From Kushneria aurantia DSM 21353 (lineage in GTDB: Bacteria > Pseudomonadota > Gammaproteobacteria > Pseudomonadales > Halomonadaceae), in contig NZ_KB907865.1 of the NCBI RefSeq assembly GCF_000382245.1, positions 1-64,000 on the forward strand: a stretch of 64,000 bases of DNA. Direction: 5' to 3'. A program made the translations under genes and the position numbers. Under the pieces are notes generated by a model. That model searched no databases and was not told the DNA's origin. It saw only the letters and a program-made list of their open reading frames with translations. This document shows positions 47,565-62,373 of the stretch, in pieces (positions within the stretch are counted from its first letter, which is position 1; every line of letters starts with the position of its first letter).

Positions 47565-47678
47565 TCAAAAGAAAAACTCCCACACCGCCAGTGCCGGCAG
47601 CGCTGCCGCCAGCGACAGCAGCAAAAGAGCGCCAACACAGAAAGCCGCTACCAGATGCCGTTTGAAAAACGTCGTCAT
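47565..47678 (-). CDS. Small hydrophobic ORF (37 aa), one predicted membrane helix
   Basis: ATG 47678 with GAGG about nine bases upstream. A basic start (MTTFFKRHL) leads to one hydrophobic helix (VAAFCVGALLLLSLAAALPALAV by position 9-32), and the ORF ends WEFFF. It lies between folM and the aroG leader on the same strand. The pattern fits a small single-pass membrane protein, but this has not been shown, and the aromatic end could also be chance. Confidence 0.35.
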   Translation of the reverse strand: MTTFFKRHLVAAFCVGALLLLSLAAALPALAVWEFFF

Positions 47679-47724
47679 GACCGTAGCCTCACCACCTGAT
47701 CGAGAAGGACATGCCTTCGTATAT

Positions 47725-48438
47725 TCACTTCACGTGGCGGCCGCCGTCAACGGCCAGGGTGGTACCCGTGACGAAAGGATTATCCAGCAGGTAGCGTACG
47801 CTCTGCCAGATCACGCCCGGACCGGGCACCGCCGGCAGCACGGCGCGGCGATTGAGGTGTTCGAGATAGGCATCGTCGTCGCTGTCGTTGAGCATGATGC
47901 CTGCCGGCGCCACGCCGTTGACCTTGATGGCAGGCGCCAGCAACCCCGCCAGCGACAGGGTCAGGTTCTCCAGTCCCGCCTTGGTAGCGGCGTAGGCAAT
48001 ATGGCGGTGCGAACCGTGGGCGGCGCTGTAGTCGGTAATATGGATGATATCGCGCATCGGCTCGCTGCACGCCTCCAGCAGGGCGCGGCCATGCAGACTG
48101 ATCAGATACGGCGCCTGCATGTGGACGCGAAACATCAGCTCGAAGCCCGCCGCATGCGGTTCGTCCTCGCCGTCGGGTTGCCAGTGCGAGGCGTTGTGGA
48201 TAATGGCGCGCAGGGCCGGAACGGTCGACTTCAGGTGTTCGATAAAGGTCATGATGCCGGCCTCACTGGCGAAGTCGGCATACAGCGCGGTAATGCCACG
48301 GCGGCGCAGCGCCTCGACCGCCGGGCGCTCGCGGCGGTAGGTGATGATCACCGGATGGCCGTCGTCATACAGACGCTCGGCGCAGTAGCGTCCCAACCGC
48401 TGGGCGCCGCCGGTAATCAGAATCGGCGCCTGGCTCAT
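47725..48438 (-). CDS. folM: Dihydromonapterin reductase-like short-chain dehydrogenase
   Basis: 237 residues and an SDR fold. The cofactor-binding glycine motif is TGGAQRLGRYCAERL, the catalytic Tyr/Lys are in YAATKAG, and VNGVAPAGIMLN follows. FolM reduces dihydromonapterin and weakly dihydrofolate with NADPH. It starts at ATG 48438 and overlaps the upstream flavin reductase gene by four bases. The FolM name is a family-level call. Confidence 0.78.
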   Translation of the reverse strand: MSQAPILITGGAQRLGRYCAERLYDDGHPVIITYRRERPAVEALRRRGITALYADFASEAGIMTFIEHLKSTVPALRAIIHNASHWQPDGEDEPHAAGFELMFRVHMQAPYLISLHGRALLEACSEPMRDIIHITDYSAAHGSHRHIAYAATKAGLENLTLSLAGLLAPAIKVNGVAPAGIMLNDSDDDAYLEHLNRRAVLPAVPGPGVIWQSVRYLLDNPFVTGTTLAVDGGRHVK

Positions 48439-49169
48439 GCAGAAGTACCGCCGCCCGCTCTGGGGGCGTAGCTGAACACGTCGGAGAAGATACGCCGCGC
48501 CAGCGGCTCGATGCGCTCCAGGGTATCGACCACGGCATAGACCATGCCGGGCGAGCCGGCGATGAAGATGCTCGCCTCGTCCGCCCGCTCGACGCGATCA
48601 TGAAGGGCGTTATCGATGCGCTCCACCACGCCGTCGAAGTCGTCCTCGTCGGGCAGTTCGACCACCGGCGTGAAGGTGAACTGCGCAAACTGCGCCTGCC
48701 AGTCGCGGGCCATGCTCTCCAGGTAGAGTTCGCCGCGCTCGCGGGCCGCCCACCACAGGTGGATGGGGCGCGCAGCGTCATGGGCCAGCGCCGCCTCGAT
48801 GATCGATTTCATCTGCGCAAAGCCGGTACCGGCGGCGATCAGCAGCAGCGGGCGCGGATCGTCGAGCTCGAGCACCGAGTCGCCGCCGGGCAGCCGCACA
48901 GTGAGCTCGCGGCCCACTTCGAGCCCGTCGAACAGCGCCCTGGCACTGGCGCTGCCGGCGACGTATTGAACGTGCAGCTCGATCTCGCCGTCACCGTTGG
49001 GGGCGTTGGCGATCGAGAACGGCAGCCAGCCCTCGCCGACGGCGATCTCCAGATACTGGCCGGGGGCGAACATCACCTGCTGCGGGTCGCCGCGCAGAAA
49101 AAGGCGGTAGACGCCGGCCGGCAGGGTTTCCATCGTTACGACCCGGAGGGTCAGGGTGGTGGTCGACAT
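48435..49169 (-). CDS. Fre-like NAD(P)H-flavin reductase
   Basis: 244 residues from ATG 49169. The ferredoxin-NADP reductase fold shows the FAD domain with FAPGQYLEIAVG and PFSIANAP, and the NAD(P) domain with LLIAAGTGFAQMKSIIEAAL and IFIAGSPGMVYAVVDTL. It has no iron-sulfur domain, like E. coli Fre. A gene of this type commonly lies beside ubiD, where it may supply reduced FMN for the prenylated-FMN cofactor. That link is an inference from context. Confidence 0.82.
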   Translation of the reverse strand: MSTTTLTLRVVTMETLPAGVYRLFLRGDPQQVMFAPGQYLEIAVGEGWLPFSIANAPNGDGEIELHVQYVAGSASARALFDGLEVGRELTVRLPGGDSVLELDDPRPLLLIAAGTGFAQMKSIIEAALAHDAARPIHLWWAARERGELYLESMARDWQAQFAQFTFTPVVELPDEDDFDGVVERIDNALHDRVERADEASIFIAGSPGMVYAVVDTLERIEPLARRIFSDVFSYAPRAGGGTSA

Positions 49170-49234
49170 GAAATTCCCTTTCAGGCTCTCCGTCGCAGCA
49201 CGGCCGCGGCGGTTTGTTCGAAGGTATGTTGCAC

Positions 49235-50713
49235 TCAGTGCGGCGCGTCGAAGATGCCCAGCGACTGCCAGCGCTCGTCGACGCGTGTTTTGACATCGTC
49301 GCTCATGGCGATCGGCACGCCCCATTCGCGGTCGGTTTCGCCGGGCCATTTGCTGGTGGCATCGAAGCCCATCTTGGAGCCCAGCCCGCTGACCGGCGAG
49401 GCGAAGTCGAGATAATCGATCGGCGTGTTCTCTACCATCACGCTGTCCCGCGCCGGGTCCATGCGGGTGGTGATCGCCCAGATCACATCCTTCCAGTCGC
49501 GCGTATTGACGTCGTCGTCAACCACGATGACGAACTTGGTGTACATGAACTGGCGCAGAAAACTCCACACCCCCATCATGACCCGCTTGGCGTGACCCTG
49601 ATACTGCTTTTTCATCGACACCACCGCCATGCGGTAGGAGCACCCCTCGGGGGGCAGATAGAAGTCGACGATCTCGGGGAACTGGCGGCGCAGCACCGGT
49701 ACGAACACCTCGTTGAGCGCCACGCCCAGCACCGCCGGCTCGTCCGGCGGCCGACCGGTGTAGGTCGAGTGATAGATGGGGTCACGACGGTGGGTGATAC
49801 GCTCGACGGTGAACACCGGAAAGGTATCGACCTCATTGTAATAGCCGGTGTGATCGCCGAAGGGGCCTTCCTCGGCAACATCGTCGGGGTAGATGTAGCC
49901 CTCCAGCACGATCTCGGCGCTGGCCGGTACGCTCAGATCGAAGTGGGCGCACTGCGACAGTTCGGTGCGCGAGCCTCTCAGCAGGCCGGCGAAGGCGTAC
50001 TCCGACAGGCTGTCGGGCACCGGCGTCACCGCGCCGAGAATGGTCGCCGGGTCGGCGCCCAGCGCCACCGCGACAGGAAAGGGCTCGCCGGGGTGCGCCT
50101 CGCACCAGTCGCGAAAATCCAGCGCGCCGCCGCGGTGCGACAGCCAGCGCATGATGAGGCGGTTTTTCGACAGCTTCTGCTGGCGGTAGATGCCCAGGTT
50201 CTGGCGCTTTTTCTGCGGCCCGCGGGTGACCACCAGCGGCCAGGTGATCAGCGGCGCGGCATCACCCGGCCAGCAGTGCTGGATGGGAATGGCGTCCAGA
50301 TCGACGTCGTCGCCCTCCAGTACCACTTCACGGCACGGCGCCTTCTTCACCTGACGCGGCCCCATGCTCATCACCTGGCGAAAGATCGGCACCTTGTCCC
50401 AGGCATCGCGAAATCCCTTCGGCGGCTCCGGCTCCTTGAGAAAGGCGAGCAGCTCGCCCACCTCGCGCAGCGCCTCGACCGACGACTGCCCCATCCCGAG
50501 CGCCACCCTTTTGGGGGTGCCGAAAAGGTTGGCCAGTACCGGCATATCGCTGCCGCGCACGTTCTCGAACAGCAGCGCAGGGCCCTCGGCGCGCAGCACG
50601 CGATCGCAGATTTCGGTCATCTCCAGATGCGGGTCGACCTCGGCGGTGATTCGCCTGAGTTCGCCCATGCGCTCCAGACCGTCGATAAATTCGCGCAGAT
50701 CGCGATACTTCAT
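49235..50713 (-). CDS. ubiD: 4-hydroxy-3-polyprenylbenzoate decarboxylase
   Basis: Prenylated-FMN-dependent decarboxylation in ubiquinone synthesis. It has 492 residues and the UbiD family blocks: [24 protein letters not shown] by position 128-151, [28 protein letters not shown] with catalytic Glu and Asp residues, and [20 protein letters not shown] by position. It starts at ATG 50713, downstream of the rho terminator. Ubiquinone genes ubiE, ubiJ, ubiB and ubiD are all in this window. Confidence 0.95.
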   Translation of the reverse strand: MKYRDLREFIDGLERMGELRRITAEVDPHLEMTEICDRVLRAEGPALLFENVRGSDMPVLANLFGTPKRVALGMGQSSVEALREVGELLAFLKEPEPPKGFRDAWDKVPIFRQVMSMGPRQVKKAPCREVVLEGDDVDLDAIPIQHCWPGDAAPLITWPLVVTRGPQKKRQNLGIYRQQKLSKNRLIMRWLSHRGGALDFRDWCEAHPGEPFPVAVALGADPATILGAVTPVPDSLSEYAFAGLLRGSRTELSQCAHFDLSVPASAEIVLEGYIYPDDVAEEGPFGDHTGYYNEVDTFPVFTVERITHRRDPIYHSTYTGRPPDEPAVLGVALNEVFVPVLRRQFPEIVDFYLPPEGCSYRMAVVSMKKQYQGHAKRVMMGVWSFLRQFMYTKFVIVVDDDVNTRDWKDVIWAITTRMDPARDSVMVENTPIDYLDFASPVSGLGSKMGFDATSKWPGETDREWGVPIAMSDDVKTRVDERWQSLGIFDAPH

Positions 50714-50749
50714 GCCCTCACTCCGCTACTCCAAAGCCATCCGATACCC

Positions 50750-50782
50750 AAAAGCAAGGGGGCAGCATAGCATGCCGCCCCC
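50750..50782 (-). terminator. Intrinsic terminator after rho
   Basis: An 11-base-pair stem with one wobble (50758-50768 and 50772-50782, three-base loop) is followed on the minus strand by TTGCTTTT. It lies 28 bases after the rho stop. Confidence 0.8.
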
Positions 50783-50809
50783 TCCTCAAGCCTGGCATGA
50801 CGCCGTGCT

Positions 50810-52069
50810 TCAGCGTCTTTTCATCGCCTCGAAGAACTCGAGGTTGGTCTTGGAATCCTTGAGCCGGTCAAGCAGGAACTCGGTGGCAGCGACGTCCTCC
50901 ATCGGGTTGAGCAGCTTGCGCAGAATCCACATGCGCTGCATTTCGTCCTCGGAGGCGATCAGGTCCTCGCGGCGGGTACCCGAGCGGCGAATATTGAGCG
51001 CCGGATAAACGCGCCGTTCGGCCAGCTTGCGGTCGAGATGCGCCTCCATGTTGCCGGTCCCCTTGAACTCCTCGAAGATCACCTCGTCCATCTTCGAGCC
51101 GGTATCCACCAGTGCCGTGGCGAGAATGGTCAGGCTGCCGCCCTCCTCGATGTTACGCGCGGCACCGAAAAAGCGCTTGGGCTTCTCCAGCGCGTGGGCG
51201 TCGACACCGCCGGTCAGCACCTTGCCCGAGGAGGGCACCACGGTGTTGTAGGCGCGCGCCAGGCGGGTAATGGAGTCGAGCAGAATCACCACATCCTTTT
51301 TGTGCTCGACCAGCCGCTTGGCCTTCTCGATCACCATCTCGGCAACCTGCACATGGCGTGCCGGCGGCTCGTCGAACGTCGAGGCGACCACTTCGCCGCG
51401 CACCGTGCGCGACATCTCGGTGACCTCCTCGGGTCGCTCGTCGATCAGCAGCACAATCATGTGGCACTCGGGATTGTTGCGGGTGATCGAGTTGGCGATG
51501 TTCTGCAGCATCATCGTCTTGCCCGCCTTGGGCGGCGAGACGATCAGGCCACGCTGGCCCTTGCCGATCGGCGAGGTCAGGTCAAGCACTCGCGAGGTAA
51601 TGTCCTCGGTGGAGCCGTTGCCGATCTCCATCACCAGCCGCTCCTGGGGGAACAGCGGCGTCAGGTTCTCGAACAGAATCTTGTGCTTGGCGTTTTCCGG
51701 TCGGTCAAAGTTGATCTGATTGACCTTGAGCAGCGCGAAGTAGCGCTCGCCCTCCTTGGGCGGACGAATCTTGCCGGAGATGGAGTCGCCCTTGCGCAGA
51801 TTGAAGCGGCGTATCTGCGAGGGCGAGACGTAGATGTCGTCGGGACCGGCAAGATAGGAAGAGTCAGCGCTGCGCAGGAAACCGAAACCGTCCTGGAGGA
51901 TCTCGAGTACGCCATCGCCGTAGATATCCTCACCGCTGCGGGCGTGTTTCTTGAGGATGGCGAAGATAATGTCCTGCTTGCGCGAGCGGGCCAGATTGTC
52001 GATGCCCATCTCCTGGGCAACTTCCAGCAGTTCGGGAACGGATTTTTGCTTGAGTTCGGTCAGATTCAT
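50810..52069 (-). CDS. rho: Transcription termination factor Rho
   Basis: RNA-dependent hexameric helicase. It has 419 residues. The N-terminal SAP-like part is [22 protein letters not shown] by position 1-22. The cold-shock/OB RNA-binding domain contains [14 protein letters not shown]. The P-loop is [11 protein letters not shown] near residue 180, the Walker B region is [13 protein letters not shown], and the Q/R loops are in [19 protein letters not shown] by position 268-286. It starts at ATG 52069 after a leader of about 360 bases. The order trxA-rho is conserved from E. coli. Confidence 0.97.
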   Translation of the reverse strand: MNLTELKQKSVPELLEVAQEMGIDNLARSRKQDIIFAILKKHARSGEDIYGDGVLEILQDGFGFLRSADSSYLAGPDDIYVSPSQIRRFNLRKGDSISGKIRPPKEGERYFALLKVNQINFDRPENAKHKILFENLTPLFPQERLVMEIGNGSTEDITSRVLDLTSPIGKGQRGLIVSPPKAGKTMMLQNIANSITRNNPECHMIVLLIDERPEEVTEMSRTVRGEVVASTFDEPPARHVQVAEMVIEKAKRLVEHKKDVVILLDSITRLARAYNTVVPSSGKVLTGGVDAHALEKPKRFFGAARNIEEGGSLTILATALVDTGSKMDEVIFEEFKGTGNMEAHLDRKLAERRVYPALNIRRSGTRREDLIASEDEMQRMWILRKLLNPMEDVAATEFLLDRLKDSKTNLEFFEAMKRR

Positions 52070-52484
52070 CGGCTTGTTTCGAAAATCGCTCTAAACGGCA
52101 TGGCTGTAAGAGATGTGGCCGGGACAGGAGACGATCATGGCAATGACCGTTCGAGTGTGGCCGGAGCCCGCGGCAGGTCGAGTCCGGTGAGCGTTGAAAA
52201 GCTACCGGCAGATGTGACAACCGCGAAAAGCGCCTCGTTTCGAAGGAAAGAAATGATTTGAGACAGTGCCCGAGGTCGACACCCGAAAGCCATCAGCGTC
52301 CGTATATCCGCTCGATAAATAGCGTGGCAGGTACGGAGGCGGTCGTTGTGCGATGTGCAGCGAGTGAAAGGATGACTCGGGGGAGTGCCGGACGCGATCA
52401 AAAGGCGATCCCTGTCGAGCAGCAAATCGATGTTAGACAACACCGCACGGTGACGCAAGTTCTTTTCGTATAAAGGTGGCGATA
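52070..52484. other. Long rho leader region, no gene
   Basis: 415 bases between trxA-like and rho on the minus strand. It contains a promoter near the trxA end and about 360 bases of transcribed leader. In other bacteria rho controls its own transcription through an untranslated leader, and this region could do the same. I found no convincing peptide frame. Confidence 0.4.
52430..52458 (-). promoter_or_regulatory. Probable sigma-70 promoter for rho
   Basis: On the minus strand TTGCGT (52458-52453), a 17-base spacer and TAACAT (52435-52430). The spacing is ideal and both hexamers are moderate. It lies 361 bases before the rho start. Confidence 0.4.
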
Positions 52485-52808
52485 TCAGAGATGTTCATCG
52501 AGCATGTCGTCGAGCTGTTGGCGCGACAGCGCCCCGACCCGGGTCGCCTCCAGCGAGCCGTTAACGAACAGAAAAAGGCCCGGCGTTCCTCGCGCGCCCA
52601 GCCGCGAGGTCAGCGCCGGGTTGGCCTCGGTATCGACACGATAAAAGCGCAGACTGTCACCCCGGGCGGCGGCGACCTCCTCCAGCAGCGGCATCAACTC
52701 GCGGCAGGGATTGCACCAGCTCGCCATGAAAACCACCAGGGCGTTGTCGTGACTGTCGATCACGTCACGCTCGAAGCGCGCCTCGTCGAGCTCTGTCATC
52801 TGCGTCAT
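52485..52808 (-). CDS. Thioredoxin-family protein with WCNPC active site
   Basis: 107 residues and a complete thioredoxin fold, with the active site ASWCNPCRELMP instead of the usual WCGPCK and the cis-proline loop GTPGLFLF. It lies directly upstream of rho, where trxA sits in E. coli. The Asn in place of Gly between the cysteines, and Arg in place of Lys after them, should shift redox potential and partner choice, so it may not be the main thioredoxin. It starts at ATG 52808. Confidence 0.85.
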   Translation of the reverse strand: MTQMTELDEARFERDVIDSHDNALVVFMASWCNPCRELMPLLEEVAAARGDSLRFYRVDTEANPALTSRLGARGTPGLFLFVNGSLEATRVGALSRQQLDDMLDEHL

Positions 52809-53013
52809 GCCACTCTCCGTGCGCCATTGTCCCGTAACGTTGACATCATATCAGCCCGGCAGCACTCTTGGCGCCACTGTGCGCCGCATGAAAGGTGCCC
52901 ACAACAACACCCCGGCCACCACGAGCCGCAGGGCGGCGCATTGAACAGGCCAGGGACAATGAACTGTCACGCTGACATTGCATAATGCACGAAAGGGTCA
53001 TGGATATCGGCTA

Positions 53014-54519
53014 ATGGACAAAGCTCGGGCAGACTCTCCTCTTCGGCTTGCCGCCGTGGACCTCGGCTCCAACAGTTTTCACCTGCTGGTGGTCGAGGTA
53101 CACGACGACCGCTTCGTCGAGCTGGAAAAGTGCAGCAGGAAAGTGCAGCTCGCCGCCGGCCTCGACGACGACGGCCACCTCGACGACAAGGCGACGACGC
53201 GGGCGCTCAAGTGCCTCGACACCTTCGGCAACCTGCTGGCCGAAAACCGCGTTGATCGACTGCGGGTGGTGGGCACCAATGCCCTGCGCACTGCCACCAA
53301 CAGCGTCGATTTTCAACGCCGCGCCGAGCACAGCCTCGGTCAGCGCATCGAGATCATCTCCGGGCGCGAGGAAGCACGGCTGATCTATCAGGGCGCCTCC
53401 CGCGAGTGGCACGACAACCCCGAGCACTGTCTGGTGGTCGACATCGGCGGCGGCTCCACCGAGCTGATCGTCGGCAGCGCCACCAGGCCGCTGGCGCTGG
53501 AGAGTCTGGATATGGGCTGCGTGGCCTATACCCGCCGTTTTTTCCCCGACGACCGGCTCGGCGAGGCGCCTATGGACCGCGCCCAGCGCAGCGCCCTGCT
53601 CGAGCTTGCGACCATCACCACCCCTTATCGGCAGTTGGGCTGGCAACGCGCAATGGGCAGCTCCGGCACCATCAAGGCCGCCGCCGCCGTCATCCACGCC
53701 CTGCACCCGCACATCGACAAGGGCGTGATCACCCGCGCCGGCCTGTTCGAGCTGCGCCGCCGACTGACCGCGTTCGAACGCCTCGACCAGGTCAGCATGA
53801 ACGGCCTCAAAAGCAACCGCGCCCGCGTCTTTCCCGCCGGCATCGCCATCCTGTGCGCCGTCTTCGAAGCGTTCGGCATCGAACGCATGTACCACACCGA
53901 CGGCGCTCTGCGAGACGGTGTACTGCTTGATCTGCTGGAGCGCGACACCGGCCGCGACGTGCGCTACACCACCCTCACCGACCTGCAGAAACGCCTGCGG
54001 GTGGATACCGACCAGGCCACCCGGGTCACCGACACTTGCCTGCAGCTTTTCGACCGCATGGCCGAGTCCTGGCAGCTCGACGAGGACGGCCGCGAACTGA
54101 TCGAACAGGCCGCTTTGCTGCACGAGATCGGCCTGGGGGTCTCCCACAGCCGCTTTCAGCACCACGGCGCCTATCTGCTCGCCAATGCCGACATGCCGGG
54201 CTTTTCACTACCCGATCAGTGGGCATTGGCATGGCTGGTACAGGCGCATCGACGCGACCTGCCCAGCGCCCTGCCTGACCATCGCGCCGCCCTCGAGGCC
54301 GATCAGCTGATGAAGATGGCGCGCCTGCTGCGTCTGGCGGTGGTCTTTCATCGCCGCCGTGACGGCGCCGCAGCGACGCTGCCCGCCATCAGCGCCGACG
54401 GCGACCGACTGGTACTCGACTTCAAGCGACCGCCGGACCAGCTGCTTGCCGACGACCTCGTCCAGGAGCAGGCCTGGCAGCAGCGCAGCGGGCTGGCGCT
54501 GGCGCTGCGCTGGCCCTGA
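53014..54519 (+). CDS. ppx: Exopolyphosphatase
   Basis: Hydrolyses polyphosphate (and possibly pppGpp) from the end. It has 501 residues from ATG 53014. It belongs to the ASKHA fold: RLAAVDLGSNSFHLLVVEV near the start, VDIGGGSTELIVG with the catalytic region near residue 147, and MGSSGTIKAAAAVIHAL. A C-terminal HD-like helical domain contains LLHEIGLGVSHSRFQHHGAYLL. It counterbalances ppk1 located 25 kb upstream. It converges with tilS, 12 bases away. Confidence 0.94.
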   Translation: MDKARADSPLRLAAVDLGSNSFHLLVVEVHDDRFVELEKCSRKVQLAAGLDDDGHLDDKATTRALKCLDTFGNLLAENRVDRLRVVGTNALRTATNSVDFQRRAEHSLGQRIEIISGREEARLIYQGASREWHDNPEHCLVVDIGGGSTELIVGSATRPLALESLDMGCVAYTRRFFPDDRLGEAPMDRAQRSALLELATITTPYRQLGWQRAMGSSGTIKAAAAVIHALHPHIDKGVITRAGLFELRRRLTAFERLDQVSMNGLKSNRARVFPAGIAILCAVFEAFGIERMYHTDGALRDGVLLDLLERDTGRDVRYTTLTDLQKRLRVDTDQATRVTDTCLQLFDRMAESWQLDEDGRELIEQAALLHEIGLGVSHSRFQHHGAYLLANADMPGFSLPDQWALAWLVQAHRRDLPSALPDHRAALEADQLMKMARLLRLAVVFHRRRDGAAATLPAISADGDRLVLDFKRPPDQLLADDLVQEQAWQQRSGLALALRWP

Positions 54520-54531
54520 GAAGGCGAGGCG

Positions 54532-55815
54532 TCACGTCTGCTTCAGTCGCCACCCTGTGGCGGCCAGCGCCAGCGGCCCCAGCAGTGCCACCACCTCATC
54601 CCCGGCGTAGACCACCAGCACCTGCGCCCGCCGCCATGGCGGCACGCCGGCCTCCTGAAGCACTCTTTTGACATCGCGCCGGCCGCGCCCGGCCAGCCGC
54701 AGGTGCTCGCCGCCGCAGCGCGGCCTGACCGTCAGCCGCCCCGGGCACCCGGTGCCATTATCCGACAGCAGCCGGACATTGACAGCACCGCACGGCGTCA
54801 TTAGCGGTGCGACGCCGTCCCATTCCCGCTGCCAGTCAGCGAATGGCGGCGCCGGGGGCGCCTCCAGGTAGAGATGACCGCGCCACAGATGCGCCTCGAC
54901 GCCCGGCCAGGCGATACAGGGCGTGGCGTCGTGGCGCGCCGCCGCCAGCTGACGCAAAAGCTCCGCCATGCGCGCCGCGGGCGGATGGGGAAGTTGCCGG
55001 CAGTCAAGGGCGTAGCGGATCAACAAGCGCTGGCGCGGCAGCGATAGCGCCATCAGGCCGGCACGCTGCAGACGCTCGGCACGGCCACCGACGTGCGCCA
55101 GATCGATCGCCGCCAGCTCTGCCAGCAACTCGTCCGCCTCGCCAAGCCACTCGGCGCTGCGCGACAGCGCCCGCGCCGCGTTCGGCCAGCGCGCGCTCAG
55201 CGGCGCCATTACCGCATGGCGCAGGTAGTTGCGATCCAGCCCGGTGTGGCGATTGGAGGGGTCCTCGCACCAGTCGAGCCCGCGCTGCCGTGCCGCCGCT
55301 TCCAGCTCGGCGCGGGAAAACCCCAGCAGCGGACGCTGCAGTCGCCGCTCGGCGTGTTGGCGCTCGCTCATCATGGCGGCCAGGCCGCGCACGCCACTGC
55401 CGCGCAGCGCCGACAGCAGGAAAGTTTCCGCCTGATCGTTGGCGTGCTGTGCCAGCCAGATCGTCTCGTGCACTTCGCTGTGCGCGATCAGCGCCGCGTA
55501 GCGCGCCTCGCGGGCGGCCGCTTCCGGCCCGTGGCCGTCGGGCTCGACTGTAACCCGCACGACCTCCAACGCCACCTCCAGCTCGGCGCAAAGACGCCGG
55601 CAGTGGGCTTCGAAGTCGTCCGCTGCGGCCTGCAGGCCGTGATGAACGTGCAGCGCGCGCAGCGCGACCGCGTGGCGCTGCGCCGCCTCGTTGGCAAGGG
55701 CAAGAAGCAGGCAGGAGTCGAGACCACCGGAGAGCGCTATCACGATGCCGTCACCTGGCGCCCGCTGCGCCAGGTGACGGTCGATATGGCAGGAGAGCGA
55801 ATCCGGATGGCTCAT
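54532..55815 (-). CDS. tilS: tRNA(Ile)-lysidine synthetase
   Basis: Modifies cytidine-34 of tRNA-Ile(CAU) to lysidine, an essential step for AUA decoding. It has 427 residues from ATG 55815. The PP-loop is IALSGGLDSCLLLAL, followed by the ALHVHHGLQAAADDFEAHC and LAQHANDQAETFLLSALRGSG blocks and RPLLGFSRAELEAAARQRGLDWCEDPSN by position. The small C-terminal domain is present. A TTG 30 bases upstream is in frame, but the ATG fits homologues better. Confidence 0.93.
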   Translation of the reverse strand: MSHPDSLSCHIDRHLAQRAPGDGIVIALSGGLDSCLLLALANEAAQRHAVALRALHVHHGLQAAADDFEAHCRRLCAELEVALEVVRVTVEPDGHGPEAAAREARYAALIAHSEVHETIWLAQHANDQAETFLLSALRGSGVRGLAAMMSERQHAERRLQRPLLGFSRAELEAAARQRGLDWCEDPSNRHTGLDRNYLRHAVMAPLSARWPNAARALSRSAEWLGEADELLAELAAIDLAHVGGRAERLQRAGLMALSLPRQRLLIRYALDCRQLPHPPAARMAELLRQLAAARHDATPCIAWPGVEAHLWRGHLYLEAPPAPPFADWQREWDGVAPLMTPCGAVNVRLLSDNGTGCPGRLTVRPRCGGEHLRLAGRGRRDVKRVLQEAGVPPWRRAQVLVVYAGDEVVALLGPLALAATGWRLKQT

Positions 55816-55864
55816 GGGGTGCGATTCCCCCAGGGCGTTCGGCAAGGGAACGCCAGAGGCGGCA

Positions 55865-56821
55865 TTATTGTTCCACGGTACCGTAACTCATCAGACGCTG
55901 ATAGCGCCGCTCGAGAAGCGACTGGGTATCCATCGCCTGCAGCACGTCCAGCTGCTCGAGCAGCGCGCCTCGCAGCCGGCGCCCCATCTCGGCGACGTTG
56001 CGGTGGGCACCGCCCAGCGGCTCGTCGATCAGCCGATCAACCAGCCCCAGCTCCTTGAGGCGGGTGGCGGTAATGCCCATCGCCTGAGCGGCGTCGGCGG
56101 CCCGGTCGGCGCTTTTCCACAAAATCGAGGCGCAGCCTTCGGGGGAGATCACCGAGTAGGTCGAAAACTGCAGCATCGCCAGCGAGTCGCACACGCCGAT
56201 CGCCAGCGCGCCGCCGGAGCCGCCCTCGCCGATCACGGTGGAGATGATGGGCGTTTTCAGCCGCGACATCACCGCCAGATTGTGGGCAATCGCCTCGCTC
56301 TGTCCGCGCTCCTCGGCATCGATACCGGGGTAGGCGCCGGGGGTATCGATGAAGGTGAGGATCGGCATATGAAAGCGCTCCGCCATCTCCATCAGTCGGC
56401 ACGCCTTGCGATAGCCTTCCGGGCGCGGCATACCGAAGTTGCGCCGCACCTTGTCCTTGACGTTACGCCCCTTCTGATGGCCGATCACCATCACCGGGCG
56501 GTCGTCTAGGCGCGCCACACCGCCGATCAGCGCGGCGTCATCGGAGAAGTTGCGGTCGCCGTGCAGCTCGTCGAACTCGGTAAAGATCTCATCGAGATAG
56601 TCGAGGGTGTAGGGACGCTGCGGATGGCGAGAGAGCTGCGATACCTGCCAGGGAGACAGATCGCGGAAAATCTGTTCGGTCAGCTTGTGGTTCTTGTCCT
56701 CAAGCTTGGCAATTTCGTCGCTGATGTTGATCTTGCTGTCGTTGCCGACCAGCCGCAGCTCTTCGATCTTGGCGTGCAGTTCGGCAATCGGCTGTTCGAA
56801 ATCGAGATAGTTCGGATTCAT
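55865..56821 (-). CDS. accA: Acetyl-CoA carboxylase, carboxyltransferase alpha subunit
   Basis: Transfers carboxyl from biotin to acetyl-CoA with AccD, the first step of fatty-acid synthesis. It has 318 residues from ATG 56821 ([14 protein letters not shown]), matching the E. coli length; an in-frame GTG lies 12 bases upstream. Motifs include [25 protein letters not shown] by position, [39 protein letters not shown] and [12 protein letters not shown]. The order dnaE-accA-tilS is conserved in gammaproteobacteria. Confidence 0.96.
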   Translation of the reverse strand: MNPNYLDFEQPIAELHAKIEELRLVGNDSKINISDEIAKLEDKNHKLTEQIFRDLSPWQVSQLSRHPQRPYTLDYLDEIFTEFDELHGDRNFSDDAALIGGVARLDDRPVMVIGHQKGRNVKDKVRRNFGMPRPEGYRKACRLMEMAERFHMPILTFIDTPGAYPGIDAEERGQSEAIAHNLAVMSRLKTPIISTVIGEGGSGGALAIGVCDSLAMLQFSTYSVISPEGCASILWKSADRAADAAQAMGITATRLKELGLVDRLIDEPLGGAHRNVAEMGRRLRGALLEQLDVLQAMDTQSLLERRYQRLMSYGTVEQ

Positions 56822-56993
56822 AGGGTGCGTCACAGGGCTCTTTCATCAACGCGAGCAGCGCAGGGCGACCGCGGCGGTAGGTCCGAACCGCCGCAGCGCA
56901 GGCTGAAATCGCACGGCGTCGGTGAGTCGATGCGCCATTATCCCATTGTTGTTGCCGGGTGCAACCGTCGCTCCAAAACGATTCGGCCCCCGC

Positions 56994-60503
<3,510 letters not shown>

Positions 60504-60626
60504 CGCGGGGAATCGCTCCGGCTGGCAGATCGGCAAAGGGGCGGTGAATCCGCAGGCCCATATGGTAACGCCGGGGGCCACAGGGAGCCAGATGATCTGC
60601 CGCCGGGGAAACGCCCTCGGCCGCGA

Positions 60627-61529
<903 letters not shown>

Positions 61530-61530
61530 G

Positions 61531-62373
61531 TCATTGCTCCTGTCTATTCGAGCGCAAGCCGAAGCGCACAAGGATATTGAGCGCCAGAATCGCAAAGGTG
61601 ATCAGAAAGGCGCCGACCCAGGCCAGATGGTGCCAGTCCTCATAGGGGCTAAGCGCGAACTGGAAGATCATGATTGGCAGGTTGGCGATCGGTTGGAGCA
61701 CATCGAGGCTGAAGAAATTGTTGTTCAGGGCGGTAAACAAAAGCGGCGCGGACTCGCCGGCAATACGTGCGATGCCCAGAATGACACCCGTGGCGATGCC
61801 GCTCATGGCGGCGCGATAAACGATCCGGGTAATGATCTTCCAGCGCGGAATGCCCAGCGCAGCGGCGGCTTCACGCATCTCGTCGGAGACCAGACGCATC
61901 ATGTTCTCGGTAATGCGCAACACCAGCGGGATCATGATCAGAGCCAGCGCGACGCCACCGGCCAGCGCCGAAAAGTGGCCCATGGTGACCACCATCAACT
62001 GATAGATGAACAGACCGATGATGATCGAGGGCACCGACAGCAGCACATCGTTGAAAAACCTCACGATCGCGCCGAGCCGCGAATAGCGACCGTATTCCGC
62101 CAGATAGGTGCCGGCCAGTACGCCGATCGGGGCGCCCACCAGCGTTCCGATGCCAACCACCAGCAGGCTGCCGACGATAGCGTTGGACAGGCCGCCGTCA
62201 TTGCCCGGCGCCGGCGTCGGCCGAGTAAACACCTGCCAGTCGAGATGGCCGACACCGTGACTGACCAGCGTCCACAGCAGCCACATCAGCCAGAACAGTC
62301 CGAAGGCCGTGGTGGCCACGCACATGCCCATATTGAAGCAGTTGATGGCCTTGCGCTTTTGATAACGCGTCAT
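61531..62373 (-). CDS. pstA: Phosphate ABC transporter permease PstA
   Basis: 280 residues and six predicted membrane helices. The permease EAA-type loop reads [21 protein letters not shown]. It pairs with PstC to form the inner-membrane channel. It overlaps pstC by four bases and ends one base before the pstB ATG. Confidence 0.95.
   Translation of the reverse strand: MTRYQKRKAINCFNMGMCVATTAFGLFWLMWLLWTLVSHGVGHLDWQVFTRPTPAPGNDGGLSNAIVGSLLVVGIGTLVGAPIGVLAGTYLAEYGRYSRLGAIVRFFNDVLLSVPSIIIGLFIYQLMVVTMGHFSALAGGVALALIMIPLVLRITENMMRLVSDEMREAAAALGIPRWKIITRIVYRAAMSGIATGVILGIARIAGESAPLLFTALNNNFFSLDVLQPIANLPIMIFQFALSPYEDWHHLAWVGAFLITFAILALNILVRFGLRSNRQEQ

Noticed and set aside
52960-53010. CTGTCAC half-site with CATAAT ten bases on, before ppx
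   Set aside because: The single half-site has the right distance to a -10, but the partner half-site matches in only two of seven positions, so I do not count it as a Pho box.
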